From NCBI GenBank assembly GCA_016198125.1, contig JACQJG010000020.1:1-49644 (forward strand): a stretch of DNA of 49,644 bases, read 5' to 3'. The position numbers were made by a program, and so were the translations under genes. Below the pieces are notes generated by a model. That model was not told the DNA's origin, made no database searches, and saw only the letters and a program-made list of their open reading frames with translations. Each line of letters begins with the position of its first letter. The stretch's first letter is position 1. The DNA is from Candidatus Iainarchaeum sp. (GTDB lineage Archaea; Iainarchaeota; Iainarchaeia; Iainarchaeales; VGJJ01). Positions 28,708 through 37,115 of the stretch are shown here, piece by piece.

Positions 28708-29160
28708 TTACTTTAGGTTTTCAAGTATTTGTTTTTCTTCTAAGATTACGCGTTCGCAGTAATGGCATTTTGCCTCCAAGGGGTTGTCTTTTAATTCAAA
28801 GTCCGATGGTATTTTTTCGTGGTTGGTGATGCATGCAGGGTTGGGGCAGGTAATTGCGTTGCGGATTGTTTCCGGCAGGGTTATTTTTTGTTTTACGGCC
28901 ACTTCGCTGTTGCGAATAATGTTTAATGTCGCGTTGCGCGCCACCAGTCCTATTTTTTTTATTTCCTGTTCTTTTAGTTCATAGTTTTCCGCGTAAATCA
29001 GGTCTTTTTTTTTCATGCGCCGGCTGTCCACGTGCATGGCCATGCTGATAGTGGCTTGCAATGGGAGGTGGAGCATGGAAAGCACTTTAAGGGCTCTTCC
29101 AGGAGGTATGTGGTCAATGGCAGTGCCATTTTCAATGGCTTTGATGTGCAGTTCTTTCAT
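28708..29160 (-). CDS. pyrI: aspartate carbamoyltransferase regulatory subunit
   Basis: IENGTAIDHIPPGRALKVL; Zn site CPNPACITN...CHYC. Confidence 0.96.
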   Translation of the reverse strand: MKELHIKAIENGTAIDHIPPGRALKVLSMLHLPLQATISMAMHVDSRRMKKKDLIYAENYELKEQEIKKIGLVARNATLNIIRNSEVAVKQKITLPETIRNAITCPNPACITNHEKIPSDFELKDNPLEAKCHYCERVILEEKQILENLK

Positions 29161-30092
29161 TTTCTCTCCTCTTTTTGCGCGTTGCAGAGCAGGGTAAGCA
29201 GGGCTTCTCGTATGGGCAGGCCGTTTGCAAGTTGTTCAAAGTACAAGGCGTGGGGCGTTGAATCAACTTCGTAGCTTATTTCGTTTACGCGTGGCAGGGG
29301 GTGCATGACTTTGAGTTCTTTTTTTCCATGCCCGAGCAGGGCAGGGGTTATTGTATAGGAGTCTTTTACTTTTTCATATTCCAGGGGGTCCGGGAAGCGT
29401 TCTTTTTGAATGCGCGTGCAATACAACACGTCCAGTTCAGGCAACGTGTCTTCGAGGTTGGTGTGCTCTTTTACAAGGCCTTTTTTGGTGATTTCTTTTT
29501 TAAAATAGTCTGGCAATCCCAGTTCAGGGGGGGCAATAAAGTGCTGGTCTACTTTGAAGTGCGTGAGGGCGTTGGCCAGGGAATGTACAGTGCGCCCGTA
29601 CCTTAAATCGCCTACAAATCCAATGTGCAGTCCATCTACGCGTCCAAATGCTTCTTGAATGGTGTAAACGTCGAGCAATGTCTGGGTGGGGTGCTGGTTG
29701 CTTCCGTCTCCTGCATTGATTACGGGTTTGCAGGACACTTCCGCTGCCAGTCGCGCGCTTCCATTGAGGGGGTGCCGAATGACCATTAAATCGCAGTACT
29801 TTTCCACTACGCGTACGGTGTCTGTGAGCGATTCTCCTTTGGCCGTGCTTGTGCTTGCGGCTTCTGCGAATCCAATTTCTTTTCCTCCAAGGTTTTGAAT
29901 GGCCGTGGAAAAACTCAGGCGCGTGCGCGTGCTTGGTTCAAAAAATAAAGTGCCAATGGTTTTGTCTTCCAGGAAGCGGTTTTTTTGTGCTTTGGAAAAG
30001 CGTTTGAATTTTTTGGCTTCTTCGAGCACGCATTCAATGTCCTGCTTTGAGAAATCGGACATGGAAATAATGTCTGTTAAGTTGAACCCCAA
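29157..30092 (-). CDS. pyrB: aspartate carbamoyltransferase catalytic subunit
   Basis: FFEPSTRTRLSFSTAIQNLGG, VIRHPLNGSARLAAEVS, NAGDGSNQHPTQTLLDVYTI. Confidence 0.97.
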   Translation of the reverse strand: MGFNLTDIISMSDFSKQDIECVLEEAKKFKRFSKAQKNRFLEDKTIGTLFFEPSTRTRLSFSTAIQNLGGKEIGFAEAASTSTAKGESLTDTVRVVEKYCDLMVIRHPLNGSARLAAEVSCKPVINAGDGSNQHPTQTLLDVYTIQEAFGRVDGLHIGFVGDLRYGRTVHSLANALTHFKVDQHFIAPPELGLPDYFKKEITKKGLVKEHTNLEDTLPELDVLYCTRIQKERFPDPLEYEKVKDSYTITPALLGHGKKELKVMHPLPRVNEISYEVDSTPHALYFEQLANGLPIREALLTLLCNAQKEERK

Positions 30093-30186
30093 ATAAACCC
30101 GCTAAAATGTATGAGGGAATGCGCTTTTAAAACCAGCTCCAAGGTTAGATACAATTAAAATGTTTTGCCAAGGCTAGTGTTCTATT

Positions 30187-31122
30187 ATGGAAGTACGCGA
30201 TGTTCTTATTGTGGGTGGAGGCATTAGCGCGCATACCGCGGCGTTGTACACGGCGCGCGCTTCCATGAAGCCCCTTGTGCTTTCAGGGTTTGAACCTGAC
30301 CAATTGAGTTTGACAACGCTTGTAGAGAATTTTCCAGGGTTTCCTGATGGCATTATGGGCCCGGAGTTGGTGGAAAATGCAAAGAAGCAGGCCCGGCGTT
30401 TTGGCGCGGAATACGTGCAGGAAGTGGCGGAATCCGTTAAAAAAACCCCCAACGGTTTTGAGGTGGTTGCAGGGGGGAAAACGTTTGCTGGCCGCACGCT
30501 TATTATTAGCACCGGTGCTTCCGCCCGCATGCTTAACATTCCTGGCGAAAAAGAATTCCTTGGGCGCGGTTTGAGCACGTGTGCCACATGCGATGCCGCG
30601 TTGTACAAGAACAAAATAGCCATTGTGATTGGTGGGGGAGATTCTGCCATGGAGGAGTCTTTGGCCTTGTACAAGTTTGCAAGCAAAATAACCCTTGTGC
30701 ATAGGCGCAACGCGTTTCGTGCAAGCAAAATCATGCAAGACCGTGTGCGTTCATTGAAAGACAGGATTTCCGTGGTGTGGAATGCAATTCCCGTGGAAGT
30801 GCAAGGCCAAAAATTTGTTACGGGGTTGAAGGTGAAAGACGCAGGTACAGGAAAGGAAACCGTTTTGTCTGCGGATGGCGTGTTTTTGGCCATTGGGCAC
30901 AACCCGAACACGGGTTTTTTGAAGGGGTTTTTGGATTTGGATGCAAATGGGTATGTTAAAGTGCAGGGCGTTAAGACTTCAGTGCCGGGGGTTTTTGCCG
31001 CAGGGGATGTCATGGACCCGGTATACAGGCAGGCCGTTACTTCGGCAGGTACCGGGTGTATGGCGGCATTGGAAGCTGAAAAGTTCATTGAACATTTGAA
31101 GGCCGCAGGGCAGTATGCGTGA
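30187..31122 (+). CDS. trxB: thioredoxin reductase
   Basis: GGGISAHTAALYTAR, CATCDAALYKNK redox CxxC, GGGDSAMEES, GVFAAGDVMDP. Confidence 0.94.
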   Translation: MEVRDVLIVGGGISAHTAALYTARASMKPLVLSGFEPDQLSLTTLVENFPGFPDGIMGPELVENAKKQARRFGAEYVQEVAESVKKTPNGFEVVAGGKTFAGRTLIISTGASARMLNIPGEKEFLGRGLSTCATCDAALYKNKIAIVIGGGDSAMEESLALYKFASKITLVHRRNAFRASKIMQDRVRSLKDRISVVWNAIPVEVQGQKFVTGLKVKDAGTGKETVLSADGVFLAIGHNPNTGFLKGFLDLDANGYVKVQGVKTSVPGVFAAGDVMDPVYRQAVTSAGTGCMAALEAEKFIEHLKAAGQYA

Positions 31123-31192
31123 AAGGTGCACCCAAATGTTTTTTAACCACAAATTCTCTTTCTTTTTTTTTTTGCGTATGGGGGGAATGTAA

Positions 31193-32299
31193 GTGATTTC
31201 CAATGACGTGTTTGGACCTGAAAAGGTTTTGGAGGTCTTTGACTACAAAAGCGGGTTGCATGGATTTGTTGTAATTGACAATACGGCGTTGGGCCCCGGG
31301 AAAGGGGGGATTCGCATGACTCCAGGTGTTTCTGTTGAAGAAGTGTTCAAGCTCGCGCGTACCATGACGTGGAAGACATCCATGGCAGGTCTTCCATTCG
31401 GTGGAGCAAAGGCAGGCATTGCAGCTGATCCGCGGAATTTAACTCAAAAGCAAAAGGATGCAATGATGGCAGCATTTGGAAAAGCCCTGCGCCCCGTATG
31501 CCCTTCCTTGTATGTGAGCGCGCCGGACATTAACACGGCCGAACATGAAATGGGTGTTTTTGCAAAAGCCAATGGCTCTTTGAAGGCGTGCACGGGCAAG
31601 CCTAAAAAAATGGGAGGCATCCCCCACGAGTTGGGTTCTACAGGGTTTGGCGTGTTCCATGCCGCTAAAGTGGCTGCAAGGCTTTCAGGTATTGAGTTGT
31701 CTCATGCAACCGTGGCCGTTGAAGGTTTTGGCAACGTGGGAAGTTTTGCCGCAAAATTTCTTGAAAAAGAAGGCGCCAAAATTGTGGCAGTTTCTGATTC
31801 AAAAGGCATAGTCTATTGTCCGGACGGCTTTGACGTTGCAATGCTTTCAAAGGTAAAATCTTCCACTGGAAGTGTTGTTAATTATGAGGGCACTCCTGTT
31901 TCGCGCGTGGACAGCATTGTTTCTTTGAAGGTGGACATTCTTGTTCCGGCAGCAGTGCCTGACCTCATCACCCCTTCAAATGTGGGCAGCGTGCAGGCCA
32001 GGTTGATCGTTGAAGGGAGTAACATTACCATGGCCCCTGAATTGGAAGAGCAGTTGCATGCACGTGGAATCAGGGTGGTGCCGGATTTTGTGGCCAACGC
32101 GGGAGGCGTGATTTCGTCTTACGTGGAATACATTAAGGGCACGCCCAAGAAAATGTTTGAGCTTGTGGAGAAAAAGGTTTCCGCCAACACCTTACAGGTG
32201 CTAAAGGCTTCGGAAAAGAAAGGGGTTTCTCCGCGCATGGCTGCAGAGGAAATCGCCATGCAGCGCGTAGTAAAGGCCATGAAAAAAAGGAAAAGTTAA
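31193..32299 (+). CDS. Glu/Leu/Phe/Val dehydrogenase family protein (short GDH-like)
   Basis: GPGKGGIRMTPGVSVEEVFKLARTMTWKTSMAGLPFGGAKAGI; VAVEGFGNVGSFAAKFL. Confidence 0.93.
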   Translation: MISNDVFGPEKVLEVFDYKSGLHGFVVIDNTALGPGKGGIRMTPGVSVEEVFKLARTMTWKTSMAGLPFGGAKAGIAADPRNLTQKQKDAMMAAFGKALRPVCPSLYVSAPDINTAEHEMGVFAKANGSLKACTGKPKKMGGIPHELGSTGFGVFHAAKVAARLSGIELSHATVAVEGFGNVGSFAAKFLEKEGAKIVAVSDSKGIVYCPDGFDVAMLSKVKSSTGSVVNYEGTPVSRVDSIVSLKVDILVPAAVPDLITPSNVGSVQARLIVEGSNITMAPELEEQLHARGIRVVPDFVANAGGVISSYVEYIKGTPKKMFELVEKKVSANTLQVLKASEKKGVSPRMAAEEIAMQRVVKAMKKRKS

Positions 32300-33369
32300 G
32301 CACGTAGTATTTCAAGCGGCACTTTTTCAAAGTCCCAGGGGTCTGAGGTTGGGAACTCGAGCACGCGCGCAGCCTTCAACCCAAGTTCAGCATATTTTTT
32401 CATTATTTTTTTGGCCGTGTGCAAATTGGTTTCCAATCGTTGCACAGGTTCGTTGAAGTACACCCTTTCTTTGTGCGCATTCAAAATGTCTTTTAACACG
32501 TTTTCAAACGGCCCTTCTATTACGATTTTTTCCATAAGGCCTTCTGCATTCACGTGTTCAAACGGCCGTTTTATAGTGTTCGCGCGCCTTTTCAACCGGT
32601 TTCCGAGTTGAACGGTGTTCTTTGCATGCGTCGTACAAAAGTGGACAGTGAAAGCGTTTCCAACGTATTGCATTATTCTTTGCCCGAGTTCCTTGCTTCC
32701 TTTTACTGCATACGTGTTCTCGTGCGCTTGCACGTGTCCATGGACTTTCATACCATCAAAATTGCTTTCCGAGAATTCAAGTTCGTTTAGATTCACAAAA
32801 GAGATTCCCGAATGGGCTTTAATGAAGTCCATTAACTCAAATATTTCTTTTTCCTTGTCTGTGGAACAGGGAATTTCCACTCCCACGCGCATTTTTGTTT
32901 CGAGCGCGGGCAGGATTCGTTCGCGTTTCAATCCAAAGTCTTCAAACAAGTGGAATCGAATTTCGTCCAGTCCTGCTTCCTCTAGTTTCATTAAATTTTC
33001 CTTTGTTGCATACCTTCCAAACGTGTACAGGTGAATGTAAAAGTCTTTTCCGAATGCTTGTTTGAGCGCGCGGATAAAAGTGCAAACGCGGTCTACTACT
33101 ACAAGGGGTTCTCCGCCCATGATTCCGCATCCAAGCGCGCGCATTTCCTTGGCTTCTCGGATGGCGCCTTCAAAGTCTTCAGGGCTTTTCAACTTGCGTT
33201 CGTTGGCATACATGACATCGTGCCTTAACCGTTCTTCTGACACCGGGCAATAATAACACTTTTCCGGGCACACGCCGGTTATGAAAAGAACCATTTCCTG
33301 TCCTTTCACGCATTGCCTGCATGCCTTGGAAAGGCCTTCTTCGGAATTGGTCAGCACTTTGAATGCCAT
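32296..33369 (-). CDS. radical SAM protein
   Basis: CPEKCYYC (CxxxCxxC) plus upstream CRQC; GCGIMGGEPLVV; ATG at 33369 chosen. Confidence 0.9.
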   Translation of the reverse strand: MAFKVLTNSEEGLSKACRQCVKGQEMVLFITGVCPEKCYYCPVSEERLRHDVMYANERKLKSPEDFEGAIREAKEMRALGCGIMGGEPLVVVDRVCTFIRALKQAFGKDFYIHLYTFGRYATKENLMKLEEAGLDEIRFHLFEDFGLKRERILPALETKMRVGVEIPCSTDKEKEIFELMDFIKAHSGISFVNLNELEFSESNFDGMKVHGHVQAHENTYAVKGSKELGQRIMQYVGNAFTVHFCTTHAKNTVQLGNRLKRRANTIKRPFEHVNAEGLMEKIVIEGPFENVLKDILNAHKERVYFNEPVQRLETNLHTAKKIMKKYAELGLKAARVLEFPTSDPWDFEKVPLEILRA

Positions 33370-33412
33370 GCAAAAAACCTTGAATGAAGGATTTTTAAAC
33401 GGGTGGGGGCGC

Positions 33413-33751
33413 CTATCTTTTGGAGACAAGCAATTGGATTTTCTTTAAGAGTTCGTCAAATTTCCCTTCAGACAATTCATCGAATCTTTTTTTGACGCAC
33501 TTTTTCTCAAAAAATATTATCTTGTCGGCCCGGATCCGGCTTGTCTGGGGGAGGTTTCCATTCAAGGTATCATGTGCGTCGATTATGACCGACCACGATT
33601 GGTCTGTCAGCACCGAGCTAATACCGCAAACTACAATATCTTCACCTGCCTGGTTGTAGGAGTTGTTCGAAACCACTACGGCGGGCCTTACCTTGGCTTG
33701 AAGGTGGTTGGAGTAGGGTATTTCAACCAGGACAAGGTCGCGTTGTTTCAC
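33413..33751 (-). CDS. MazF/PemK-family toxin
   Basis: VKQRDLVLVEIPYSNHLQAKVRPAVVVSNNSYN; GTG start preceded by GGAGGAAATAGA. Confidence 0.85.
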   Translation of the reverse strand: MKQRDLVLVEIPYSNHLQAKVRPAVVVSNNSYNQAGEDIVVCGISSVLTDQSWSVIIDAHDTLNGNLPQTSRIRADKIIFFEKKCVKKRFDELSEGKFDELLKKIQLLVSKR

Positions 33752-33752
33752 T

Positions 33753-34034
33753 CTATTTCCTCCCGAGTTCTCTTTTTGCGAATGCATCCCAGACCTTGTC
33801 TTCTTTTTCATCCCACGCACGGGAGAGTGAGTATTCAGACAGTGCCTTCCAGTATCTTTCTTCTTCCATTAACTGCTTTGCCACATCGGTTTCTTTCATG
33901 AGAATAATCTCCTTCTCTTTTTCAATCAAAACAAGCCCTTCTCCCGGGCCCAGCTTCAAATCTTTCCGCATGTCTTCCGGAATCACTATTTGCCCCCGTT
34001 CGCTCATGGTAACAGAGCGCACACGTACAGCCAT
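33753..34034 (-). CDS. AbrB/MazE-family antitoxin
   Basis: SVTMSERGQIVIPEDMRKDLKLGPGEGLVLIEKEKEIILM; upstream of mazF-like gene. Confidence 0.87.
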   Translation of the reverse strand: MAVRVRSVTMSERGQIVIPEDMRKDLKLGPGEGLVLIEKEKEIILMKETDVAKQLMEEERYWKALSEYSLSRAWDEKEDKVWDAFAKRELGRK

Positions 34035-34046
34035 AAATTTATCACC

Positions 34047-34073
34047 AATATGAATAGTATGATTATTCATATT
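34047..34073. promoter_or_regulatory. perfect 10-bp inverted repeat, putative mazEF operator
   Basis: AATATGAATA-gtatgat-TATTCATATT, overlaps TATA-like region upstream of ATG 34034. Confidence 0.6.
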
Positions 34074-34190
34074 TAACCCTTATCCCCTCTTTTGCATAAA
34101 TAGGATTCATTAGAATAAGTGGTTTTCGGAAGGTGCACTGCCGGTGAATTGGGTTGTTTTTAAAACCGTTGGGATCCTCTGCATTGGTGG

Positions 34191-35297
34191 ATGTTTTCCC
34201 TTAAATCCGTTGATTCGTCTTCCGATGCCAGAAATGGTATTCTTTCAACGGCCCACTTTGAGGTTGAAACCCCTTTTTTCATGCCGGTTGCCACCAAGGG
34301 CGCAGTAAAATACGTGTCCAACGGGGAATTGTATGGCATGGGCACGCAGTGCATGATTTCCAATGCTTTTCTTTTTTCCATGCGCCCAGGACTTAATGTG
34401 GTGAAAAAGGCCAGGGGCATTCATCGTTTCATAAACTGGAATCGGGGGCTTTTTACAGATTCCGGGGGTTTCCAGGTGTTGGATGACGGGTTTCTTGTGC
34501 GCATCACGGAAAAAGGCGTTCTTTTCAATAATCCTTTTGACCAGCGCAACGAACTTTTAAGTCCAGAGGAAGCCATTCGTATTCAGAATGACCTGGGTAG
34601 TGACGTGGCCATGTGCTTGGATGACGTTCCAAAGTTTGGTCATTCCAAGGAGTATTTTGCGCGTTCATTGAAACGCACCCTTGAATGGGCTGCAAGGTGC
34701 AAAAAAGCCCATGCAAATGAAAAGCAGTTGTTGTTTGGCATTACGCAGGGCGGCACGTTCAAAGACCTTCGCGTGCATGCCGCCCAAACGTTGTCTGCTT
34801 TGGACGTGGACGGCATTGCATTGGGTGGGTTGTGCATTGGCGAGTCCAAAAAGGCCATGCATGCCATGGTTGAATCCTCAAAGAAGCATATTCCTGAAGA
34901 AAAACCCGTGTACTTGATGGGGGTGGGTTCCCCGGAGGACATTCTGGAAGCCGTTTCATTGGGAGTGGACTGTTTTGATTCCGCGTTTCCAACGCGCATT
35001 GCCCGTCATGGAAGCGTTTTCACTGCACGGGGAAGAATTGATTTGGGCAAGGCGTTATATGCAAAGGATTTGAGTCCGCTTGATTCTGCGTGCACGTGTT
35101 TTGTGTGCAAGGACTTTTCGCGTTCTTTTTTGTCCCATTTGTTCAAGACCAAGGAGGAAACAGGCTTGCGTTACTTGTCGTATCACAACTTGTTTTTCCT
35201 GCAACACTTCATGGCCAATTTGAGGACTGCCCTTCGTGAAGGTGAATTCGCGCGGTTCAAGAAAGGCTTTTTGAAGGCGTATACATTCAAGGCGTGA
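34191..35297 (+). CDS. tgt: tRNA-guanine transglycosylase, bacterial/eukaryotic-type
   Basis: LFTDSGGFQV, LFGITQGGTFKDLR, YLMGVGSPEDILEAVSLGVDCFDSAFPTRIARHG, Zn site CTCFVC...H; no C-terminal PUA. Confidence 0.95.
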   Translation: MFSLKSVDSSSDARNGILSTAHFEVETPFFMPVATKGAVKYVSNGELYGMGTQCMISNAFLFSMRPGLNVVKKARGIHRFINWNRGLFTDSGGFQVLDDGFLVRITEKGVLFNNPFDQRNELLSPEEAIRIQNDLGSDVAMCLDDVPKFGHSKEYFARSLKRTLEWAARCKKAHANEKQLLFGITQGGTFKDLRVHAAQTLSALDVDGIALGGLCIGESKKAMHAMVESSKKHIPEEKPVYLMGVGSPEDILEAVSLGVDCFDSAFPTRIARHGSVFTARGRIDLGKALYAKDLSPLDSACTCFVCKDFSRSFLSHLFKTKEETGLRYLSYHNLFFLQHFMANLRTALREGEFARFKKGFLKAYTFKA

Positions 35298-35303
35298 TTT
35301 CAT

Positions 35304-36353
35304 TCATTCCAGGTGCGTGTTCAGGTTCTTCCAATTCAAGTGGCCTTTTTTTAGCGCGTCCAGGCATGTTTTGAAAACCTTTCTCTTTGTTTCTTCAGGG
35401 GCATTGTAAACCCCCGGTCTTATGATGATGGGCAGGATGGCGCTGAAATACAAGGGCATGAACTCGCTTATTTTCTCATCGCCTGTTTTTTTCAAATATT
35501 CATGCATGAACAGTTTTCCCAATTCGTTCATGGGCCCATTATACATTCCATTGTCTAGGATGGCGCTTAAGAAATATGTGCTCCAGGCCCCAGACCACAC
35601 GTCTGTTGCAGGGTCTCCAAATGGAAAACGTGAAGCGTCCAGTAAAATGAGTTCATTGTTGTGGAATATCATGTTGGGGTACCAGTAATCTCCATGTACA
35701 TACCGAAGGCGTTCGTAGTGGTGCTTTAACTTTTCTCGCAATCTGAATGCATGAATGAACAGTGTTTCGTATTCTTTTTTGAGCCAGTGATCGTGTTTCT
35801 CATACGTGTCAAAAAGCGCGAATGCAAGTTCTGAGTGGCCTATTAAGTCACGCGTTGCGCGCAAGTAAGCTGCCCTTCTTTTTTCTGCCGGGATTTTTAC
35901 AGGTTTTTTATGGAGTGCGGCAATGGCCTGTGCAATAATTTTTACTTTCTGCTCATCCCCATCATTGTACGTTTTTTCTTTTCGGATGCGCTCCAGGTCT
36001 TTTGCATAGGGAATCCCTTCCTTGTATTCTATTACTTGGAAATATTGGTCTGCGGGCAAGGCGCTGTGAAACCCATTTTTGTCAAATCCAATAATATCTT
36101 TTATTTTTGCGTGTTGTTCAAAATTTTTGGCCGCATAATAACTGCTCGCAAAATTATGCCATTGGTCGTGGGGCAGAGGATAGGAATAATCGTCTCCAAG
36201 TAATGATTTTATTACAACCCTTTCTTTTTTCCCTTTTTGGTCTTGCAGTTGTATGAGGAATACTTCTCCAATGAATCCTTTTGAAAGGTACTCAATGGAA
36301 AGCACTTTTTTTGGCGCAAAGTATTTTTCGAGTTGGGGTTTTAGGTGCATCAT
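35304..36353 (-). CDS. APH/choline kinase-like phosphotransferase
   Basis: YVHGDYWYPNMIFHNNELILLDASRFPFGDPATDVWSG catalytic motifs. Confidence 0.85.
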   Translation of the reverse strand: MMHLKPQLEKYFAPKKVLSIEYLSKGFIGEVFLIQLQDQKGKKERVVIKSLLGDDYSYPLPHDQWHNFASSYYAAKNFEQHAKIKDIIGFDKNGFHSALPADQYFQVIEYKEGIPYAKDLERIRKEKTYNDGDEQKVKIIAQAIAALHKKPVKIPAEKRRAAYLRATRDLIGHSELAFALFDTYEKHDHWLKKEYETLFIHAFRLREKLKHHYERLRYVHGDYWYPNMIFHNNELILLDASRFPFGDPATDVWSGAWSTYFLSAILDNGMYNGPMNELGKLFMHEYLKKTGDEKISEFMPLYFSAILPIIIRPGVYNAPEETKRKVFKTCLDALKKGHLNWKNLNTHLE

Positions 36354-37051
36354 GCGGGTTTGCTCTTTTTGAATGCTCTTGCTTCTTGTACGAGTTCGTT
36401 GAATTTTTGCGTTACATTGTAGTTTTTTCCTCTAAAACGTAAGGTAATTTGATTTGGAGTGAAAGTAAATTGAAGGGCTTCAAGGGGGCGTACGTATTCT
36501 TTTTCAGGCTTTGGAACGGGTACTTGGCCGGTTAATTCGTGTAATAATGCCGCGATGGTAACGTCATGTGCAATGAATTCTGCGTGTGTCGGTCCCTTGT
36601 AAGAGTATTTTTGCGCGCGTTGGGTCGCTCGGGGGAAGAATCGCAGGAGGTGAAGAGTGTTTATTGCACATTCATGGGGCGAGTAGAGTACGCGCTCGCT
36701 AACTTCCCCTTTCAACCATTTTTTGATGATGTCGTGTGCTTCTCCTTTGAATACTTCTTCTAATTCTTTTTTTGGGGCAGTTGGTTTGATGAAGTATTTG
36801 CCCCACGAGCGAGTGCGTTGGGGGTAGGGGCTTTGGGTTCCTCTTCGAATAAGCTGGCCTGTTCGAATGTTTCTTTTAAGTTCAGTGGTGTACACTTTGG
36901 GTTGAATGCCGTGGATGCGCAGGTGCTTTGCAAGTGCGCGTGATTTTTTTTCCCCGCTGGAGGTTAATAGCGAGGTGAATATTCCAATGCCTTGGTTGGT
37001 GGGTCGTTGGGCGTGTCTTCGTACTTTTACGCGCAATCTTTTGAAGGCCAT
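36350..37051 (-). CDS. histidine phosphatase superfamily protein
   Basis: VRRHAQRPTNQGIGIFTSLLTSSGEKKSRALAKHL; EFIAHDVTIAALLHEL (C-terminal catalytic His). Confidence 0.78.
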   Translation of the reverse strand: MAFKRLRVKVRRHAQRPTNQGIGIFTSLLTSSGEKKSRALAKHLRIHGIQPKVYTTELKRNIRTGQLIRRGTQSPYPQRTRSWGKYFIKPTAPKKELEEVFKGEAHDIIKKWLKGEVSERVLYSPHECAINTLHLLRFFPRATQRAQKYSYKGPTHAEFIAHDVTIAALLHELTGQVPVPKPEKEYVRPLEALQFTFTPNQITLRFRGKNYNVTQKFNELVQEARAFKKSKPA

Positions 37052-37115
37052 GAAAGAGATAAGTAAAAAAAGAATATTAACCTTAGTGCTCGTTCTTGCT
37101 TAGGGGGCTTGGCTT

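Noticed and set aside
30174-31088. 304-aa minus-strand ORF opposite trxB
   Set aside because: Antisense to a gene with complete FAD/NAD and CxxC motifs; no recognisable domain
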